A DNA stretch of 64,000 bases from Methylomarinovum caldicuralii (GCF_033126985.1 NZ_AP024714.1:2248990-2312989), one strand, 5' to 3'; shown: positions 47,421 through 57,142, counted from the first letter of the stretch. Notes: generated from the sequence alone by a model not told the origin. Numbers and translations are program-made.

Positions 47421-48698
47421 ATGTTTTCACTGGACAGGGTCCACATCGGCGTCGTCGGCCTGGGATACGTCGGCCTGCCGCTGGCGGTGGAGTTCGGCCG
47501 CCGGTATCCGACCACCGGCTTCGACATCAACCGCCACCGCATCGAGGAACTGCGCCGGGGCATCGACCGCTCCCTGGAAGTGGAGCCGGAAGAACTGCAG
47601 CGCGCCGAGCGGCTGCGCTATACCTCCGACCCGGACGACCTGGCGTCCTGCAACGTCTACGTGGTCACGGTCCCCACCCCCATCGACCGCCACAAGCGTC
47701 CCGACCTGACCCCGCTGGTCTCGGCCAGCGAGACCGTCGGCCGGGTTCTGGCGCCGGGGGACGTGGTTATCTACGAATCCACCGTCTATCCCGGCGCCAC
47801 CGAGGAGGTCTGCGTCCCGGTACTGGAACGGGAATCCGGACTCAGATTCAATCAGGACTTCTTCGCCGGCTACAGCCCCGAGCGCATCAACCCCGGCGAC
47901 AAGGAACACCGGGTCACCAACATCGTCAAGGTGACCGCCGGCTCAACGCCGGAGGCGGCGGAATTCATCGACCGGCTCTACCGCAGCGTGATCACCGCCG
48001 GCACCCGCAAGGCCAGCAGCATCAAGGTGGCGGAAGCGGCCAAGGTGATCGAGAACATCCAGCGCGACGTCAACATCGCCCTCATCAACGAGCTGGCGGT
48101 GCTGTTCAACAAGCTGGGGCTGGACACCCTGGAAGTGCTGGAGGCCGCCGGCAGCAAGTGGAATTTCCTGCCTTTCCGGCCGGGGCTGGTGGGCGGCCAC
48201 TGCATCGGCGTCGATCCCTACTATCTGACCCACAAGGCCCAGGAGATCGGCCATCACCCGGAAATCATCCTCGCCGGCCGCCGCATCAACGACGCCATGG
48301 GCGAATACGTGGTGGCGCGGGTGGTCAAGCTCATGAACCAGCGCCGCATCCACGTCTGCCAGGCGGACGTGCTGATCCTCGGGGTCACCTTCAAGGAAAA
48401 CTGCCCCGACATCCGCAACACCCGGGTCATCGACATGGTGCGGGAGCTGGCAACCTACAACGCCCGGGTGGCGGTCCACGATCCCTGGGCCCACGCCGAC
48501 GAGGCCCGGGAGGAACTGGGCATCGAGCTGATCGAGCGTCCCGAACCGGGCCGCTACGACGCCATCATCCTCGCCACCGGTCACGACCAGTTCCGGGAAA
48601 TGGGCGCTGAGGCAATCCGCGCCTTCGGCAAGCCGAACGCGGTGCTGTTCGACGTCAAGGGCATCCTTCCCAAGGAGCAGGTGGACGGCAGGCTATGA
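47421..48698 (+). CDS. UDP-N-acetylhexosamine 6-dehydrogenase (TviB/WbpO type)
   Basis: 425 residues. The N-terminal Rossmann domain reads [20 protein letters not shown]; the catalytic cysteine C261 is in [20 protein letters not shown]; the C-terminal UDP-binding domain follows. [15 protein letters not shown] and [20 protein letters not shown] are typical of the Vi/WbpO branch, which oxidises UDP-GlcNAc or UDP-GalNAc to the uronate. It has a strong Shine-Dalgarno (GAGGAGGAAAC). Overlaps the epimerase gene by 4 bp and supplies nucleotide sugars for surface polysaccharide. Confidence 0.9.
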   Translation: MFSLDRVHIGVVGLGYVGLPLAVEFGRRYPTTGFDINRHRIEELRRGIDRSLEVEPEELQRAERLRYTSDPDDLASCNVYVVTVPTPIDRHKRPDLTPLVSASETVGRVLAPGDVVIYESTVYPGATEEVCVPVLERESGLRFNQDFFAGYSPERINPGDKEHRVTNIVKVTAGSTPEAAEFIDRLYRSVITAGTRKASSIKVAEAAKVIENIQRDVNIALINELAVLFNKLGLDTLEVLEAAGSKWNFLPFRPGLVGGHCIGVDPYYLTHKAQEIGHHPEIILAGRRINDAMGEYVVARVVKLMNQRRIHVCQADVLILGVTFKENCPDIRNTRVIDMVRELATYNARVAVHDPWAHADEAREELGIELIERPEPGRYDAIILATGHDQFREMGAEAIRAFGKPNAVLFDVKGILPKEQVDGRL

Positions 48699-49705
48699 AG
48701 ATACTGGTCACCGGCACCGCCGGCTTCATCGGCGCCTTCGTCGCCCACCGCCTGCTCGACCGCGGCGACGAAGTGATCGGCTTCGACAACGTCAACGACT
48801 ATTACGACGTCCGCCTCAAGGAGGACCGCCTCGCCCGCCTCAAGGCCCGGGCGGGCTTTACCGAGATCCGCGCCGATCTGGAGGACCGCCGGGCCGTGGA
48901 GACCGCCTTCCGGAAACACCGGCCGCAGCGGGTGGTGCATCTGGCGGCCCAGGCGGGCGTGCGCTATTCCCTGGAGAATCCCCACGCCTACATCGACGCC
49001 AACCTGGTGGGATTCTGCAACATCCTCGAGGCCTGCCGCCACGGTGAGGTCGAGCACCTGGTCTACGCCTCGTCCAGCTCGGTCTACGGCGCCAACACCG
49101 AGATGCCGTTCTCGGTCCATCACAACGTGGACCATCCGGTGAGCCTCTACGCCGCCACCAAGAAGGCCAACGAGCTGATGGCCCACACCTACAGCCATCT
49201 GTACGGCCTGCCGACCACCGGCCTGCGCTTCTTCACCGTCTACGGCCCCTGGGGACGACCGGACATGGCCCTGTTCAAGTTCACCCGCAACATCCTCGAA
49301 GGCCGCCCCATCGACGTCTACAACCACGGCCACCACCGGCGGGACTTCACCTACATCGACGACATCGTCGAGGGCGTGGTCCGCACCCTCGACCACGTGG
49401 CCGAGCCCGATCCGGACTGGTCCGGCGACCGCCCCGACCCGGGCACCAGCCGCGCCCCCTACCGGATCTACAACATCGGCTGCCACAATCCGGTGGAACT
49501 GATGCGCTTCATCGAGGTCCTCGAAGACGCCTTAGGTCAAAAGGCGCAGAAGAACTTCCTGCCGATGCAGAAGGGTGACGTGCCCGCCACCTACGCCGAC
49601 GTCAGCGATCTGATGCGGGACGTGGGCTACGCCCCCTCGGTGACGATCGAGGAAGGCATTCCCCGCTTCGTGGCCTGGTATCTGGAGTACTACGGCAACC
49701 GATGA
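48695..49705 (+). CDS. UDP-glucuronate 4-epimerase-like NAD-dependent epimerase
   Basis: 336 residues of the extended SDR family. NAD-binding [19 protein letters not shown]; the CapI/LspL-type signature [17 protein letters not shown]; active-site [11 protein letters not shown] (Tyr and Lys); and [17 protein letters not shown]. It interconverts UDP-glucuronate and UDP-galacturonate or the N-acetyl equivalents from the preceding dehydrogenase. ATGA overlaps join it to both neighbours. Confidence 0.9.
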   Translation: MKILVTGTAGFIGAFVAHRLLDRGDEVIGFDNVNDYYDVRLKEDRLARLKARAGFTEIRADLEDRRAVETAFRKHRPQRVVHLAAQAGVRYSLENPHAYIDANLVGFCNILEACRHGEVEHLVYASSSSVYGANTEMPFSVHHNVDHPVSLYAATKKANELMAHTYSHLYGLPTTGLRFFTVYGPWGRPDMALFKFTRNILEGRPIDVYNHGHHRRDFTYIDDIVEGVVRTLDHVAEPDPDWSGDRPDPGTSRAPYRIYNIGCHNPVELMRFIEVLEDALGQKAQKNFLPMQKGDVPATYADVSDLMRDVGYAPSVTIEEGIPRFVAWYLEYYGNR

Positions 49706-50214
49706 ACGAGGTTCCCCTGCTGGGACTGGCCGCCTTCAGCGGCACCGGCAAGACCACCCTGCTGACCCGCCTGATCCCCCTGCTGAAGGCCGGGGGACTT
49801 AAGGTCGGGCTGATCAAGCACGCTCACCACGCCTTCGACATCGACCACCCCGGCAAGGACAGCTACGAACTGCGCCGGGCCGGGGCCACGCCGGTGATGG
49901 TGGTTTCCCGGCGGCGGCGGGCGATCGTGTACGAGTATCCCGACGAGGGTGAGGTGGACCTGTTCTCCCAGCTGGCCTATCTGGATACCACCGGTCTCGA
50001 CCTGATCCTGGTGGAAGGTTTCAAGCGCGCCCCCATCCCCAAGATCGAGCTGCACCGCCCGGCCTTGGGAAAACCGCTGCTGTTTCCCGAGGATCCCCAT
50101 GTCATCGCAGTCGCCAGCGATGCGCCCCTGTCCTGCCCCTGCCCGCTGCCGCAGCTCGATCTCAACCAGCCGCTGCAGATCGCCGCCTTCATCCGCCATG
50201 ACTTCCTCCGCTGA
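49702..50214 (+). CDS. mobB: Molybdopterin-guanine dinucleotide biosynthesis protein MobB
   Basis: 170 residues, P-loop protein: [20 protein letters not shown] at the N-terminus, then [20 protein letters not shown] (family signature) and [19 protein letters not shown]. It is a GTP-binding partner for guanine-dinucleotide attachment to molybdenum cofactor. Overlaps the start of moeA by 17 bp, so the two are coupled. Confidence 0.92.
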   Translation: MNEVPLLGLAAFSGTGKTTLLTRLIPLLKAGGLKVGLIKHAHHAFDIDHPGKDSYELRRAGATPVMVVSRRRRAIVYEYPDEGEVDLFSQLAYLDTTGLDLILVEGFKRAPIPKIELHRPALGKPLLFPEDPHVIAVASDAPLSCPCPLPQLDLNQPLQIAAFIRHDFLR

Positions 50215-51442
50215 TCCCTGCCGCCGCCCCGGGCTGGTACCCTTGGAGCAGGCTCTAAAGCAGATATTGGGTGGCATCGTGCCTTTGCCGGACGACGAAT
50301 GGGTCCCGGTGCACGACGCCGGCGGCCGCATCCTGGCCTGTGACCTGCAGGCGCCGATGCCGCTGCCCGCCTTCACCAATGCGGCGATGGACGGTTACGC
50401 CGTCAGGGCACAGGACCGCGGCCGCTTGAAGATCATCGGCACCGCCTGGGCGGGCAAAGCGTTTCCGGGCCGGGTCGAGGCGGGTACCTGCGTGCGCATC
50501 TTCACCGGCGCGCCCCTGCCGGAAGGAGCCGACGCCGTGGTCATGCAGGAACAGGTCGTGCGGGAAGGGGACACCGTCAGCCTCAGCGCTCCGGTGCGCC
50601 CGGGGGAGAACGTGCGCCGCGCCGGCGAGGATCTCGAGCGCGGCGCGGTGCTGCTCCCCGAAGGCAAGCGGCTGCAGGCCGCCGACCTGGGGCTGCTGGC
50701 CGCCGCCGGGGTGAGCCAGGTGCCGGTGCGCCTGCGGCCCCGGGTCGGCTTCTTTTCCAGCGGCGACGAACTGCGCCCGCTGACCGAAACCCTGCAGCCG
50801 GGGCAGATCTACGACAGCAACCGTTACGCCCTCAAAGGATTGCTGCGGGAACTGCCCGTCGTCGCCTGCGATCTCGGCGCCCAGCCGGACGACCTCGAAC
50901 GCCTGGGCGCCTGCCTGCGCCTGGCCGCGGAACATACCGACGTCCTCATCAGCACGGGCGGCGCTTCCGTAGGCGAGGCGGACCTGCTGCGGCAGGCCCT
51001 GATCCTGGCCGGGGGGGAAATCCACCTCTGGCGCCTGGCCCTCAAGCCCGGCAAGCCTTTGATCTTCGGACGTGTGGGCAGGGCCTGGTATTTCGGCCTG
51101 CCGGGCAATCCGGTTTCGGTGCACGTGACTTTCCAGCAGCTCGTCCGCCCCGCCATCTGGCGCCTGACCGGCGGCCGGCCGTACCGGCCCCTGCGCCTCC
51201 AGGTTCCCTGCACCCAGCCCCTGAGGAAAGAACCCGGCCGCCTGGAATTCCAGCGGGGACGGCTGCATTACGACAGCGACGGGAAGCTGGTGGTCACCGC
51301 CCTGAGCGGCCAGGGCTCGCACCAGCTCGCCGCCCTCTGCCGCGCCAACTGCTACATCGTCCTGCCGGCCGACAGCCGCGGGGTGAGCGCCGGAGAAACC
51401 GTCACCGTGGAGCCGTTCACCACCGATCTTTTCGATGACTGA
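50198..51442 (+). CDS. moeA: Molybdopterin molybdenumtransferase MoeA
   Basis: 414 residues, standard length. Inserts molybdate into adenylylated molybdopterin. Motifs: FTNAAMDGYAVRAQD, FTGAPLPEGADAVVMQEQ, FFSSGDELRPL, IYDSNRYALKG, STGGASVGEADLL, KPGKPLIFGRVG and GLPGNPVSVHVTFQQ. The ATG at 50198 gives the natural N-terminus and overlaps mobB. The stop overlaps bioD by 8 bp. Confidence 0.95.
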   Translation: MTSSADPCRRPGLVPLEQALKQILGGIVPLPDDEWVPVHDAGGRILACDLQAPMPLPAFTNAAMDGYAVRAQDRGRLKIIGTAWAGKAFPGRVEAGTCVRIFTGAPLPEGADAVVMQEQVVREGDTVSLSAPVRPGENVRRAGEDLERGAVLLPEGKRLQAADLGLLAAAGVSQVPVRLRPRVGFFSSGDELRPLTETLQPGQIYDSNRYALKGLLRELPVVACDLGAQPDDLERLGACLRLAAEHTDVLISTGGASVGEADLLRQALILAGGEIHLWRLALKPGKPLIFGRVGRAWYFGLPGNPVSVHVTFQQLVRPAIWRLTGGRPYRPLRLQVPCTQPLRKEPGRLEFQRGRLHYDSDGKLVVTALSGQGSHQLAALCRANCYIVLPADSRGVSAGETVTVEPFTTDLFDD

Positions 51443-52070
51443 CGGGCTTTTCGTCACCGGCACGGACACCGGCGTCGGCAAGACCTGGGTGGCCTGCCGC
51501 CTGTTGCGCCATCTGGTCGCACGCGGCATGGCGGTGCAGGTCCGCAAGCCGGTGGAAAGCGGCTGCCGCCAGGGGGATGCCGGCCTGGTTCCCGCCGATG
51601 CCCTGGCCCTGAAACAGGCCGCCGGCAGCGACGAACCGCTGGCGGCCATCTGCCCTTATCGCTACGCCGCCGCCGCCTCACCGCCACGGGCGGCGGCGCT
51701 GGTGGGCGAAACCCTGCAACTACGGGATCTTTTGGATGCCTGCCACCCGCAAGAGGCACGCTGGCGCCTGGTGGAAGGCGCCGGCGGCTTCTGCTCCCCC
51801 ATCGCCGGCGACGGTCTCAACGCCGATCTGGCGGCCGCCCTGGGGCTGGCGGTGCTGGTGGTCGCCCCCGACCGGCTGGGAGCCGTCAATCAGGTACTGC
51901 TGACATTGGAGGCCATCGAACGCCGCGGCCTGACGACAACCGCCGTCTTCCTCAACGCCATCGCGCCACCGCCTCCGCAGCTGAACAACGCTGCCGAACT
52001 GCGGCAGTGGACCTGTGTGCCGGTCGTCAGCCAAATCCCGGCGCTGGCAGACCTCGTCGTCAGCCGCTAA
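51435..52070 (+). CDS. bioD: Dethiobiotin synthetase
   Basis: 211 residues. ATP-dependent ring closure in biotin synthesis. The P-loop is FVTGTDTGVGKTWVACRLL at residue 6; VRKPVESGCRQ and VEGAGGFCSPIAGDGLNADL are family signatures. No other bio gene is adjacent; it rides behind moeA with an 8-bp overlap. An inverted repeat beginning 22 bp after the stop may end the transcript. Confidence 0.93.
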   Translation: MTDGLFVTGTDTGVGKTWVACRLLRHLVARGMAVQVRKPVESGCRQGDAGLVPADALALKQAAGSDEPLAAICPYRYAAAASPPRAAALVGETLQLRDLLDACHPQEARWRLVEGAGGFCSPIAGDGLNADLAAALGLAVLVVAPDRLGAVNQVLLTLEAIERRGLTTTAVFLNAIAPPPPQLNNAAELRQWTCVPVVSQIPALADLVVSR

Positions 52071-52091
52071 AGCCGGTCAGAGGAAAGGGGA

Positions 52092-52187
52092 CCGGGTCAT
52101 GGGTTTTCGGGGCGTACCCGGCCTGGATGGCCGGGTTTCGAGCATCCAGGGATGGATTCACAGCGTCCCCGAAAACCCATGACCCGG
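52092..52187. repeat. Long inverted repeat between bioD and gpsA (MITE- or REP-like)
   Basis: Arms of 21 bp, perfect: CCGGGTCATGGGTTTTCGGG plus one G at 52092-52112, and its exact complement at 52167-52187. The 54-nt spacer contains a second hairpin (ACCCGGCC-TGGAT-GGCCGGGT). It lies between convergent genes, so it could act as a two-way terminator. The size and nested palindromes look like a small repeated element. Confidence 0.75.
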
Positions 52188-52220
52188 CCCCCCCACCGCC
52201 CCCAACAGGAACAGCGTTTT

Positions 52221-53225
52221 TCAGAGCGCCTCGGGCTTGGGTTCGCGCAACAGCAGCTTGCGCACCGCGATCTGGGGCGCCACGCCTTCGTAGAGCAGGG
52301 CATGGACCTGTTCCACGATCGGCATCTCCACCCGGTGGCGGCGGGCCAGGGCCCAGATCAGCCGGGCGGTGCCGATGCCCTCGATCTCCTGGCCGATTTC
52401 CGCCTTCACGGTTTCGAGGTCGCGCCCCTGCCCCAGCCCCAGCCCGAGACGGCGGTTGCGCGACTGGTCGTCGGTGCAGGTCAGAATCAGATCCCCGACG
52501 CCGGCGAGCCCCATCAGGGTCTTGGGCTTGGCGCCCAGGGCGCTACCTAAGCGCATCATCTCCGCCAGCCCCCGGGTGATGAGGGCCGCCCGGGCATTGG
52601 CACCGAATCCCATGCCGTCCGACACCCCGGCGGCAATCGCCAGGACGTTCTTGACCGCCCCGCCGAGCTGGACGCCCAGCAGGTCGTCGTTGGTATAGAC
52701 CCGGAAGAAGGCATTGCGCAGCAGCGCCGCCACCGCCTCGGCAAAGGCCATGTCCGGGGAGGCGGCGGTGATCGCCGTCGGCAGCCCCTTCATGACCTCG
52801 ATCGCGAAGGTTGGCCCCGACAGGGCGGCCAGGGAAGCCTCGGGCCCGAAACAGTCGCGGGCCACCTGATGCAGGAAACGGCCGCTGTGCGGGTCCAGGC
52901 CCTTGGTTCCCCAGGCCAGCCGGTAAGGCGGCTGCAGGCAGGCGCGCAGCCTGGCCAGACAGTCGGCGAAGCCGTGACTCGGCACCGCCAGCAGCATCAG
53001 CTCGCGCCCTGCTGCGGCACGCGCCAGCTCCGCCTCACAGACGATGGCGTCGGAAAGCGTAAGACCAGGCAGATAGCGGTCGTTGCGGCGGGTTTCGGCG
53101 ATCGCCTCGATGCGCTCGGCGCTGCGGTCCCACAGGCTGACGGCAAAGCCGTTGCAGGCGATCAGATTGGCCAGCGCGGTTCCCCAGGAGCCGGCCCCAA
53201 GCACACAGACCGAGGAGATCGCCAT
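52221..53225 (-). CDS. gpsA: Glycerol-3-phosphate dehydrogenase [NAD(P)+]
   Basis: 334 residues. Makes sn-glycerol 3-phosphate for phospholipids. NAD-binding VCVLGAGSWGTALANLIACN, AWGTKGLDPHSGRFLHQV, LSGPTFAIEVMKGLPTAITA, the catalytic Lys in QLGGAVKNVLAIAAGVSDGM, then LMGLAGVGDLILTCTDDQSR. It is the last gene of the rhodanese-secB-gpsA group and begins 8 bp after secB. Confidence 0.95.
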   Translation of the reverse strand: MAISSVCVLGAGSWGTALANLIACNGFAVSLWDRSAERIEAIAETRRNDRYLPGLTLSDAIVCEAELARAAAGRELMLLAVPSHGFADCLARLRACLQPPYRLAWGTKGLDPHSGRFLHQVARDCFGPEASLAALSGPTFAIEVMKGLPTAITAASPDMAFAEAVAALLRNAFFRVYTNDDLLGVQLGGAVKNVLAIAAGVSDGMGFGANARAALITRGLAEMMRLGSALGAKPKTLMGLAGVGDLILTCTDDQSRNRRLGLGLGQGRDLETVKAEIGQEIEGIGTARLIWALARRHRVEMPIVEQVHALLYEGVAPQIAVRKLLLREPKPEAL

Positions 53226-53233
53226 CAGGGCAC

Positions 53234-53689
53234 TCAGTTGGGCTTCGAAGCCGCCTGCTGCTGGGCTTCCTGCTGCATCTTCTGGGCGTAGATGGCCTCG
53301 AAGTTGACCGGCGGCAGCACCATGGGCATGAAACCGCCCTTCAGGGACAGGTCGGACACCACCTCACGGGCGTAGGGGAACAGCACGTTGGGGCAGTAGA
53401 TGCCGAGCAGCGGCCCCATTTCCTCCTGGGCGAACCCCTGGATGGCGAAGATGCCCGCCTGGGCCACTTCCACCAGATAGGCGGTCTTGTCGCCCAGCTT
53501 GACGGTGACCGTCACCGTCAGCACCACTTCGAACAAATTTTCCTCCGCCAGCGGCGTGGCGCTGCTGGAGAGGTTGAACTCCACCCCCGGCTCCCACTTC
53601 TCCCGGAAGATATCCGGGGAGTTGGGCGTTTCGAAGGAAACGTCCTTGACGTAGATTTTCTGGATCGCAAACTGTTTTTCTTCCGCCAT
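53234..53689 (-). CDS. secB: Protein-export chaperone SecB
   Basis: 151 residues, standard. Tetrameric chaperone that hands precursors to SecA. IQKIYVKDVSFETPNSPDIF at the N-terminus, CPNVLFPYAREVVSDLSLKG and GGFMPMVLPPVNFEAIYAQK are signature segments. It lies between a rhodanese and gpsA, the usual gammaproteobacterial arrangement. Confidence 0.95.
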   Translation of the reverse strand: MAEEKQFAIQKIYVKDVSFETPNSPDIFREKWEPGVEFNLSSSATPLAEENLFEVVLTVTVTVKLGDKTAYLVEVAQAGIFAIQGFAQEEMGPLLGIYCPNVLFPYAREVVSDLSLKGGFMPMVLPPVNFEAIYAQKMQQEAQQQAASKPN

Positions 53690-53698
53690 GTAAAATCC

Positions 53699-54154
53699 TT
53701 ATTTGCTCTGTTGTTTCGATTTGACCACCGGCAGACCAGCCTCTTCCCAGGCCGTCATGCCCCCTTTCATCAGATACACTTTGGGAAAACCGGCGGCAAC
53801 CAGCTTCCCGCAGGCCGTGATCGACCGGTTTCCGGACTGGCAGGTGACGATGATCGGCCGCTCCCGGTACGGCTCCAATTCCCCCAGTTTCTTGTCCAGA
53901 TCCCCCACGGAGATCAGCACCGCATCGGCCACGTGCCCCTTGACCCACTCGTGGGGCTCGCGCACGTCGAGGACCACGGCGTCTTCGTTGTTGATCAGCA
54001 GCACCGCCTGCAGCGGGGTGACCACCTCATACTTGCGCAGCAGACTCTCGACCAGATCCCGGATCAGCAGTACCGTCACCACCACGAAAGCGATGACCAG
54101 ATACAGATGATTCCCGACGAATTCAAACAGCCGTTCCAAGGTGATTCCGTCCAT
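53699..54154 (-). CDS. Membrane-anchored rhodanese-like protein
   Basis: 151 residues: one N-terminal membrane helix (LYLVIAFVVVTVLLI) and a rhodanese domain with active-site cysteine in VTCQSGNRSITACGKL. The VVLDVREPHEWVKGHVADAV segment is the CH2A motif. Sulfur transferase role inferred. It is the first gene of the group and lies 25 bp after the arsR-type gene. Confidence 0.88.
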   Translation of the reverse strand: MDGITLERLFEFVGNHLYLVIAFVVVTVLLIRDLVESLLRKYEVVTPLQAVLLINNEDAVVLDVREPHEWVKGHVADAVLISVGDLDKKLGELEPYRERPIIVTCQSGNRSITACGKLVAAGFPKVYLMKGGMTAWEEAGLPVVKSKQQSK

Positions 54155-54179
54155 GTCGTTGTTCGTTTCTCTGTGTCAG

Positions 54180-54503
54180 TCAATCGATAGCGGCGGACCC
54201 GTCGTGCCGGCAGAAGACGTCGCGGATCATCTCGATCAGCTTCAGGGTGCGCTGGTCGTCGATACGGTAAAAGACGCGATTGGCCCGCTTGTCGAAGGTC
54301 AAGAGCCCCTTGTCCCGCAAGACGGCAAGGTGCTGGGAGACGTTGCTCTGGGTCGTCCCCACCTGCTCGACGATCTCCTGCACGCTGGCCGGCCCGCGCC
54401 CCAGGATGCACAAAATTTTCAGCCGCAAGGGATGCGACATCGCCTTCAGGCATTTGGCCGCCTTGGCGATGTCCTCCTCCTCGGCGATCAGCGTTTCACT
54501 CAT
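54180..54503 (-). CDS. ArsR-family transcriptional regulator
   Basis: 107 residues, winged helix: MSHPLRLKILCILGRGPASV, then QEIVEQVGTTQSNVSQHLAVLRDK (recognition helix) and LLTFDKRANRVFYRIDDQRT. No ArsR/SmtB metal-binding cysteine box is in the usual alpha-3 position; one Cys (FCRHD) lies near the C-terminus. A 19-bp tandem duplication covers its start codon and creates a short upstream reading frame. It may control the rhodanese gene just downstream. Confidence 0.88.
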   Translation of the reverse strand: MSETLIAEEEDIAKAAKCLKAMSHPLRLKILCILGRGPASVQEIVEQVGTTQSNVSQHLAVLRDKGLLTFDKRANRVFYRIDDQRTLKLIEMIRDVFCRHDGSAAID

Positions 54504-54524
54504 AAATCAGCGTTTCACTCATAA
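54487..54524. repeat. 19-bp tandem duplication over the arsR-type start codon
   Basis: ATCAGCGTTTCACTCATAA occurs twice in direct succession (54487-54505, 54506-54524). On the coding strand this doubles the ATGAGTGAAACGCTGAT start. The upstream ATG (54522) opens an 8-codon frame (MSETLIYE) whose TGA overlaps the downstream ATG in ATGAGTGA. Confidence 0.92.
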
Positions 54525-54616
54525 AGCCCTCGCGCGCGTTTTCTCCTCCGAGATCGGCGGCTTTCAACCCGAATCGGGTATTATAACGGTTTCCCCATCC
54601 CTGCCCCAGCCAAACC

Positions 54617-55735
54617 GTGATCGTCCGTCGCCTCCTCCCGGCCCTGCTGGCCCTGTCGCTGTATCTCCCCGGCGGATGGAGCAAAACGTCCGACGCGTCG
54701 GCCCCCGTCCAACGGCTCACCCGGGAAATCCGGCACCTGACCGACGAACAGCACCAGGCGGAAAGGGAACTGGCCCGGGCCGAAAAGCAAATCGCCCGGC
54801 TCAATCGCCGCCTCGGCGAGCTGGAACAGGAACGCCACGGACTGCAACGACGCCAACGGCAGCTGCACCGGGAACTGGAAACCCTGCGCCAAAAACTGCG
54901 CGACCGGCGCCGCTGGCTGGCGGCCCAGATTCGCGCCGCCTACCTGCTCCAGCGCCGCGGCGGCCTGCCGCTGCTTTTCAGCGACCGCAGCCCCGGCGAG
55001 ATCCAACGACTGCTGGTCTATTACCGCCATCTGACCCAGGCCCAGGCCACCCGGCTGCAACAGCTGCAGACCCAACTGAACCGCTTGCAGACCCTGGAGG
55101 CGCGCAACCGGCAGCTCCTCGCCCGCCTGGAGACGCTGGCGGCCCAACGCCGGGAGACCCTCACCGCCCTGAAACAACAGCGACAGGCGCGCCGCCAGGC
55201 GCTCACCGCGCTGCAGCGGCAACTGGCCGACCGCCGCACCCGCCTGCGCAAGCTCGGGGCGGACCAGAACCGGCTGCAGCAGCTGGTGCGCGCGGTCAAC
55301 CGGACAGCGGCGGCTTCCGCGCCCAAGACGGGCTTTCTCCATCGCAAGGGCAAGCTGCCGTGGCCGGTCGCCGGCAGACTGGCCGTCCGCTTCGGCGCCA
55401 GACGTGGCAGCGGCCGCTGGGAGGGGGTGGTCCTGAAAGCGCCTGCAGGCACCCCGGTAAAGGCGGTCCACGCTGGCAAGGTCATCTTCGCCGGCTGGAT
55501 GCCGGGCTACGGCAACCTGCTGATCATCCGCCACGATCACGACTTTCTGACGCTGTACGGTTTCACCCGCGAGCTGTACAAGCAGACCGGCGACCGCGTC
55601 GAAGCAGGAGAGACGATCGCCACCGTGGGCAACAGCGGCGGGCGCACCCGCCCCGGCCTCTATTTCTCCATCCGCCGCGGCAGCCGCCCCGTCGATCCGG
55701 AACGCTGGTGCAACAGACACGGGCGGAGAGGCTGA
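54617..55735 (+). CDS. envC: Murein hydrolase activator EnvC
   Basis: 372 residues from a GTG start at 54617. Signal peptide (LLPALLALSLYLPGGWS), then about 200 residues of coiled coil (QHQAERELARAEKQIARLNR and similar), then a C-terminal LytM/peptidase M23 domain (APAGTPVKAVHAGKVIFAGW, PGYGNLLIIRHDHDFLTLYG). The zinc ligands of active LytM enzymes are missing: GLYFSIR stands where HLHFEIR is expected. So it is an activator of amidases at the septum, not a hydrolase. It is followed by ctpA, its usual partner. Confidence 0.92.
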   Translation: MIVRRLLPALLALSLYLPGGWSKTSDASAPVQRLTREIRHLTDEQHQAERELARAEKQIARLNRRLGELEQERHGLQRRQRQLHRELETLRQKLRDRRRWLAAQIRAAYLLQRRGGLPLLFSDRSPGEIQRLLVYYRHLTQAQATRLQQLQTQLNRLQTLEARNRQLLARLETLAAQRRETLTALKQQRQARRQALTALQRQLADRRTRLRKLGADQNRLQQLVRAVNRTAAASAPKTGFLHRKGKLPWPVAGRLAVRFGARRGSGRWEGVVLKAPAGTPVKAVHAGKVIFAGWMPGYGNLLIIRHDHDFLTLYGFTRELYKQTGDRVEAGETIATVGNSGGRTRPGLYFSIRRGSRPVDPERWCNRHGRRG

Positions 55736-55828
55736 AGACGGGGAAAATGTGTCATACTAACAGGAGGTTGAAAACGCCCTCTGCAGGCCTTTCGACCCCC
55801 GCCAAGAATTCGAATGAAGGAAGCATCG

Positions 55829-57139
55829 ATGCGTAGTACCAAAAGCAACCTGTTCCTGCTGGCCCTGGGCACCTTCCTGGGCATCCTGTTGGGTACCTGC
55901 GGCAGCGTTCTGGCCGAGCGCGGCGCCCGCCAGGCCGACACCATTCCCTTCACCGAACTTAGGACCTTCACGGAAGTCTTCAGCCGCATCGAAAGCGACT
56001 ACGTGGAGCCGGTGGAAGACAAAACGCTGCTGGAGAACGCCATCCGCGGCATACTCTCGGGGCTCGATCCCCATTCGGCTTATCTGGGCCCGGACGAGTA
56101 CAAGGAGCTGCGCATCGGCACCACCGGCCAGTTCGGCGGTCTCGGCATCGAGGTAGGGATGGAGAACGGCTTCATCAAGGTCATCTCCCCCATCGATGAC
56201 ACCCCGGCGCAGCGGGCCGGCATCAAGGCGGGTGACCTGATCATCCGCCTCGACGACAAGCCGGTCAAGGGCATGACCCTGCAGGAGGCGGTCAAGATCA
56301 TGCGCGGCAAGCCTGGCACCAAGATCACCCTGACCATCGTCCGCGAAGGGGTGGACAAACCGCTCAAGATCACCCTCACCCGGGCGATCATCAAGATCAA
56401 AAGCGTCAAGCACAAACTGCTGCAGCCCGGCTACGGCTACGTGCGCATCACCAGCTTCCAGTCCCGTACCGGTGAGCAGCTGCACAAGGCCATCGCCGAA
56501 CTGAAAAAGGACGGAGCGCTCAAGGGACTGATCCTCGATCTGCGCAACAACCCCGGGGGCGTGCTCAACGCCGCGGTGGCGGTCAGCGACGCATTCCTGG
56601 AATCGGGCAAGATCGTCTATACCGACGGCCGGATCGAAGAGGCCAAGATGGAATTCAAGGCCACGCCGGGCGATCTCATCAAGGGCGTGCCGATGGTGGT
56701 GCTGATCAACGCCGGTTCGGCCTCGGCCTCGGAAATCGTCGCCGGCGCCCTGCAGGACCATCGCCGCGCCATCGTCATGGGGCAGAAATCCTTCGGCAAG
56801 GGCTCGGTGCAGACCATCCTGCCGCTGAGCAACGGCGGCGCCATCAAGCTCACCACGGCGCGTTACTACACCCCGTCGGGACGCTCGATCCAGGCCGAAG
56901 GCATCGTGCCCGACATCGTTCTGGGCATCGTGCGTCTGGAGCCGGTCAAGGAGGCGGAGGAGTTCAAACCGGTCACCGAAGCCAGCCTGAGCCGTCATCT
57001 GGAAAACGGCGCTAAAAAAGAGGCGAAGGAAAAGGACGGCCGCAAAGAGAGCGAGGCCCTGCTCAGGGACTACTACCTCCACGAGGCCCTGAACGTTCTC
57101 AAGGGCATCAACATCGCCAGGGAAGCCGGCAGGCGGTAA
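55829..57139 (+). CDS. ctpA: Carboxyl-terminal processing protease (S41 family)
   Basis: 436 residues. N-terminal membrane anchor/signal (LFLLALGTFLGILLGTCGSV), PDZ domain (VISPIDDTPAQRAGIKAGDL), then the S41 protease core with the catalytic Ser in NAGSASASEIVAGAL and Lys in VMGQKSFGKGSVQT. The start at 55829 has GAAGGA at good spacing; an in-frame ATG at 55814 is possible. Cleaves C-termini of periplasmic proteins. Ends with a terminator. Confidence 0.94.
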   Translation: MRSTKSNLFLLALGTFLGILLGTCGSVLAERGARQADTIPFTELRTFTEVFSRIESDYVEPVEDKTLLENAIRGILSGLDPHSAYLGPDEYKELRIGTTGQFGGLGIEVGMENGFIKVISPIDDTPAQRAGIKAGDLIIRLDDKPVKGMTLQEAVKIMRGKPGTKITLTIVREGVDKPLKITLTRAIIKIKSVKHKLLQPGYGYVRITSFQSRTGEQLHKAIAELKKDGALKGLILDLRNNPGGVLNAAVAVSDAFLESGKIVYTDGRIEEAKMEFKATPGDLIKGVPMVVLINAGSASASEIVAGALQDHRRAIVMGQKSFGKGSVQTILPLSNGGAIKLTTARYYTPSGRSIQAEGIVPDIVLGIVRLEPVKEAEEFKPVTEASLSRHLENGAKKEAKEKDGRKESEALLRDYYLHEALNVLKGINIAREAGRR

Positions 57140-57142
57140 CGC

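Noticed and set aside
54617-55735. Active M23 peptidoglycan hydrolase
   Set aside because: The LytM zinc ligands are absent (GLYFSIR in place of HLHFEIR), which fits the EnvC activator.
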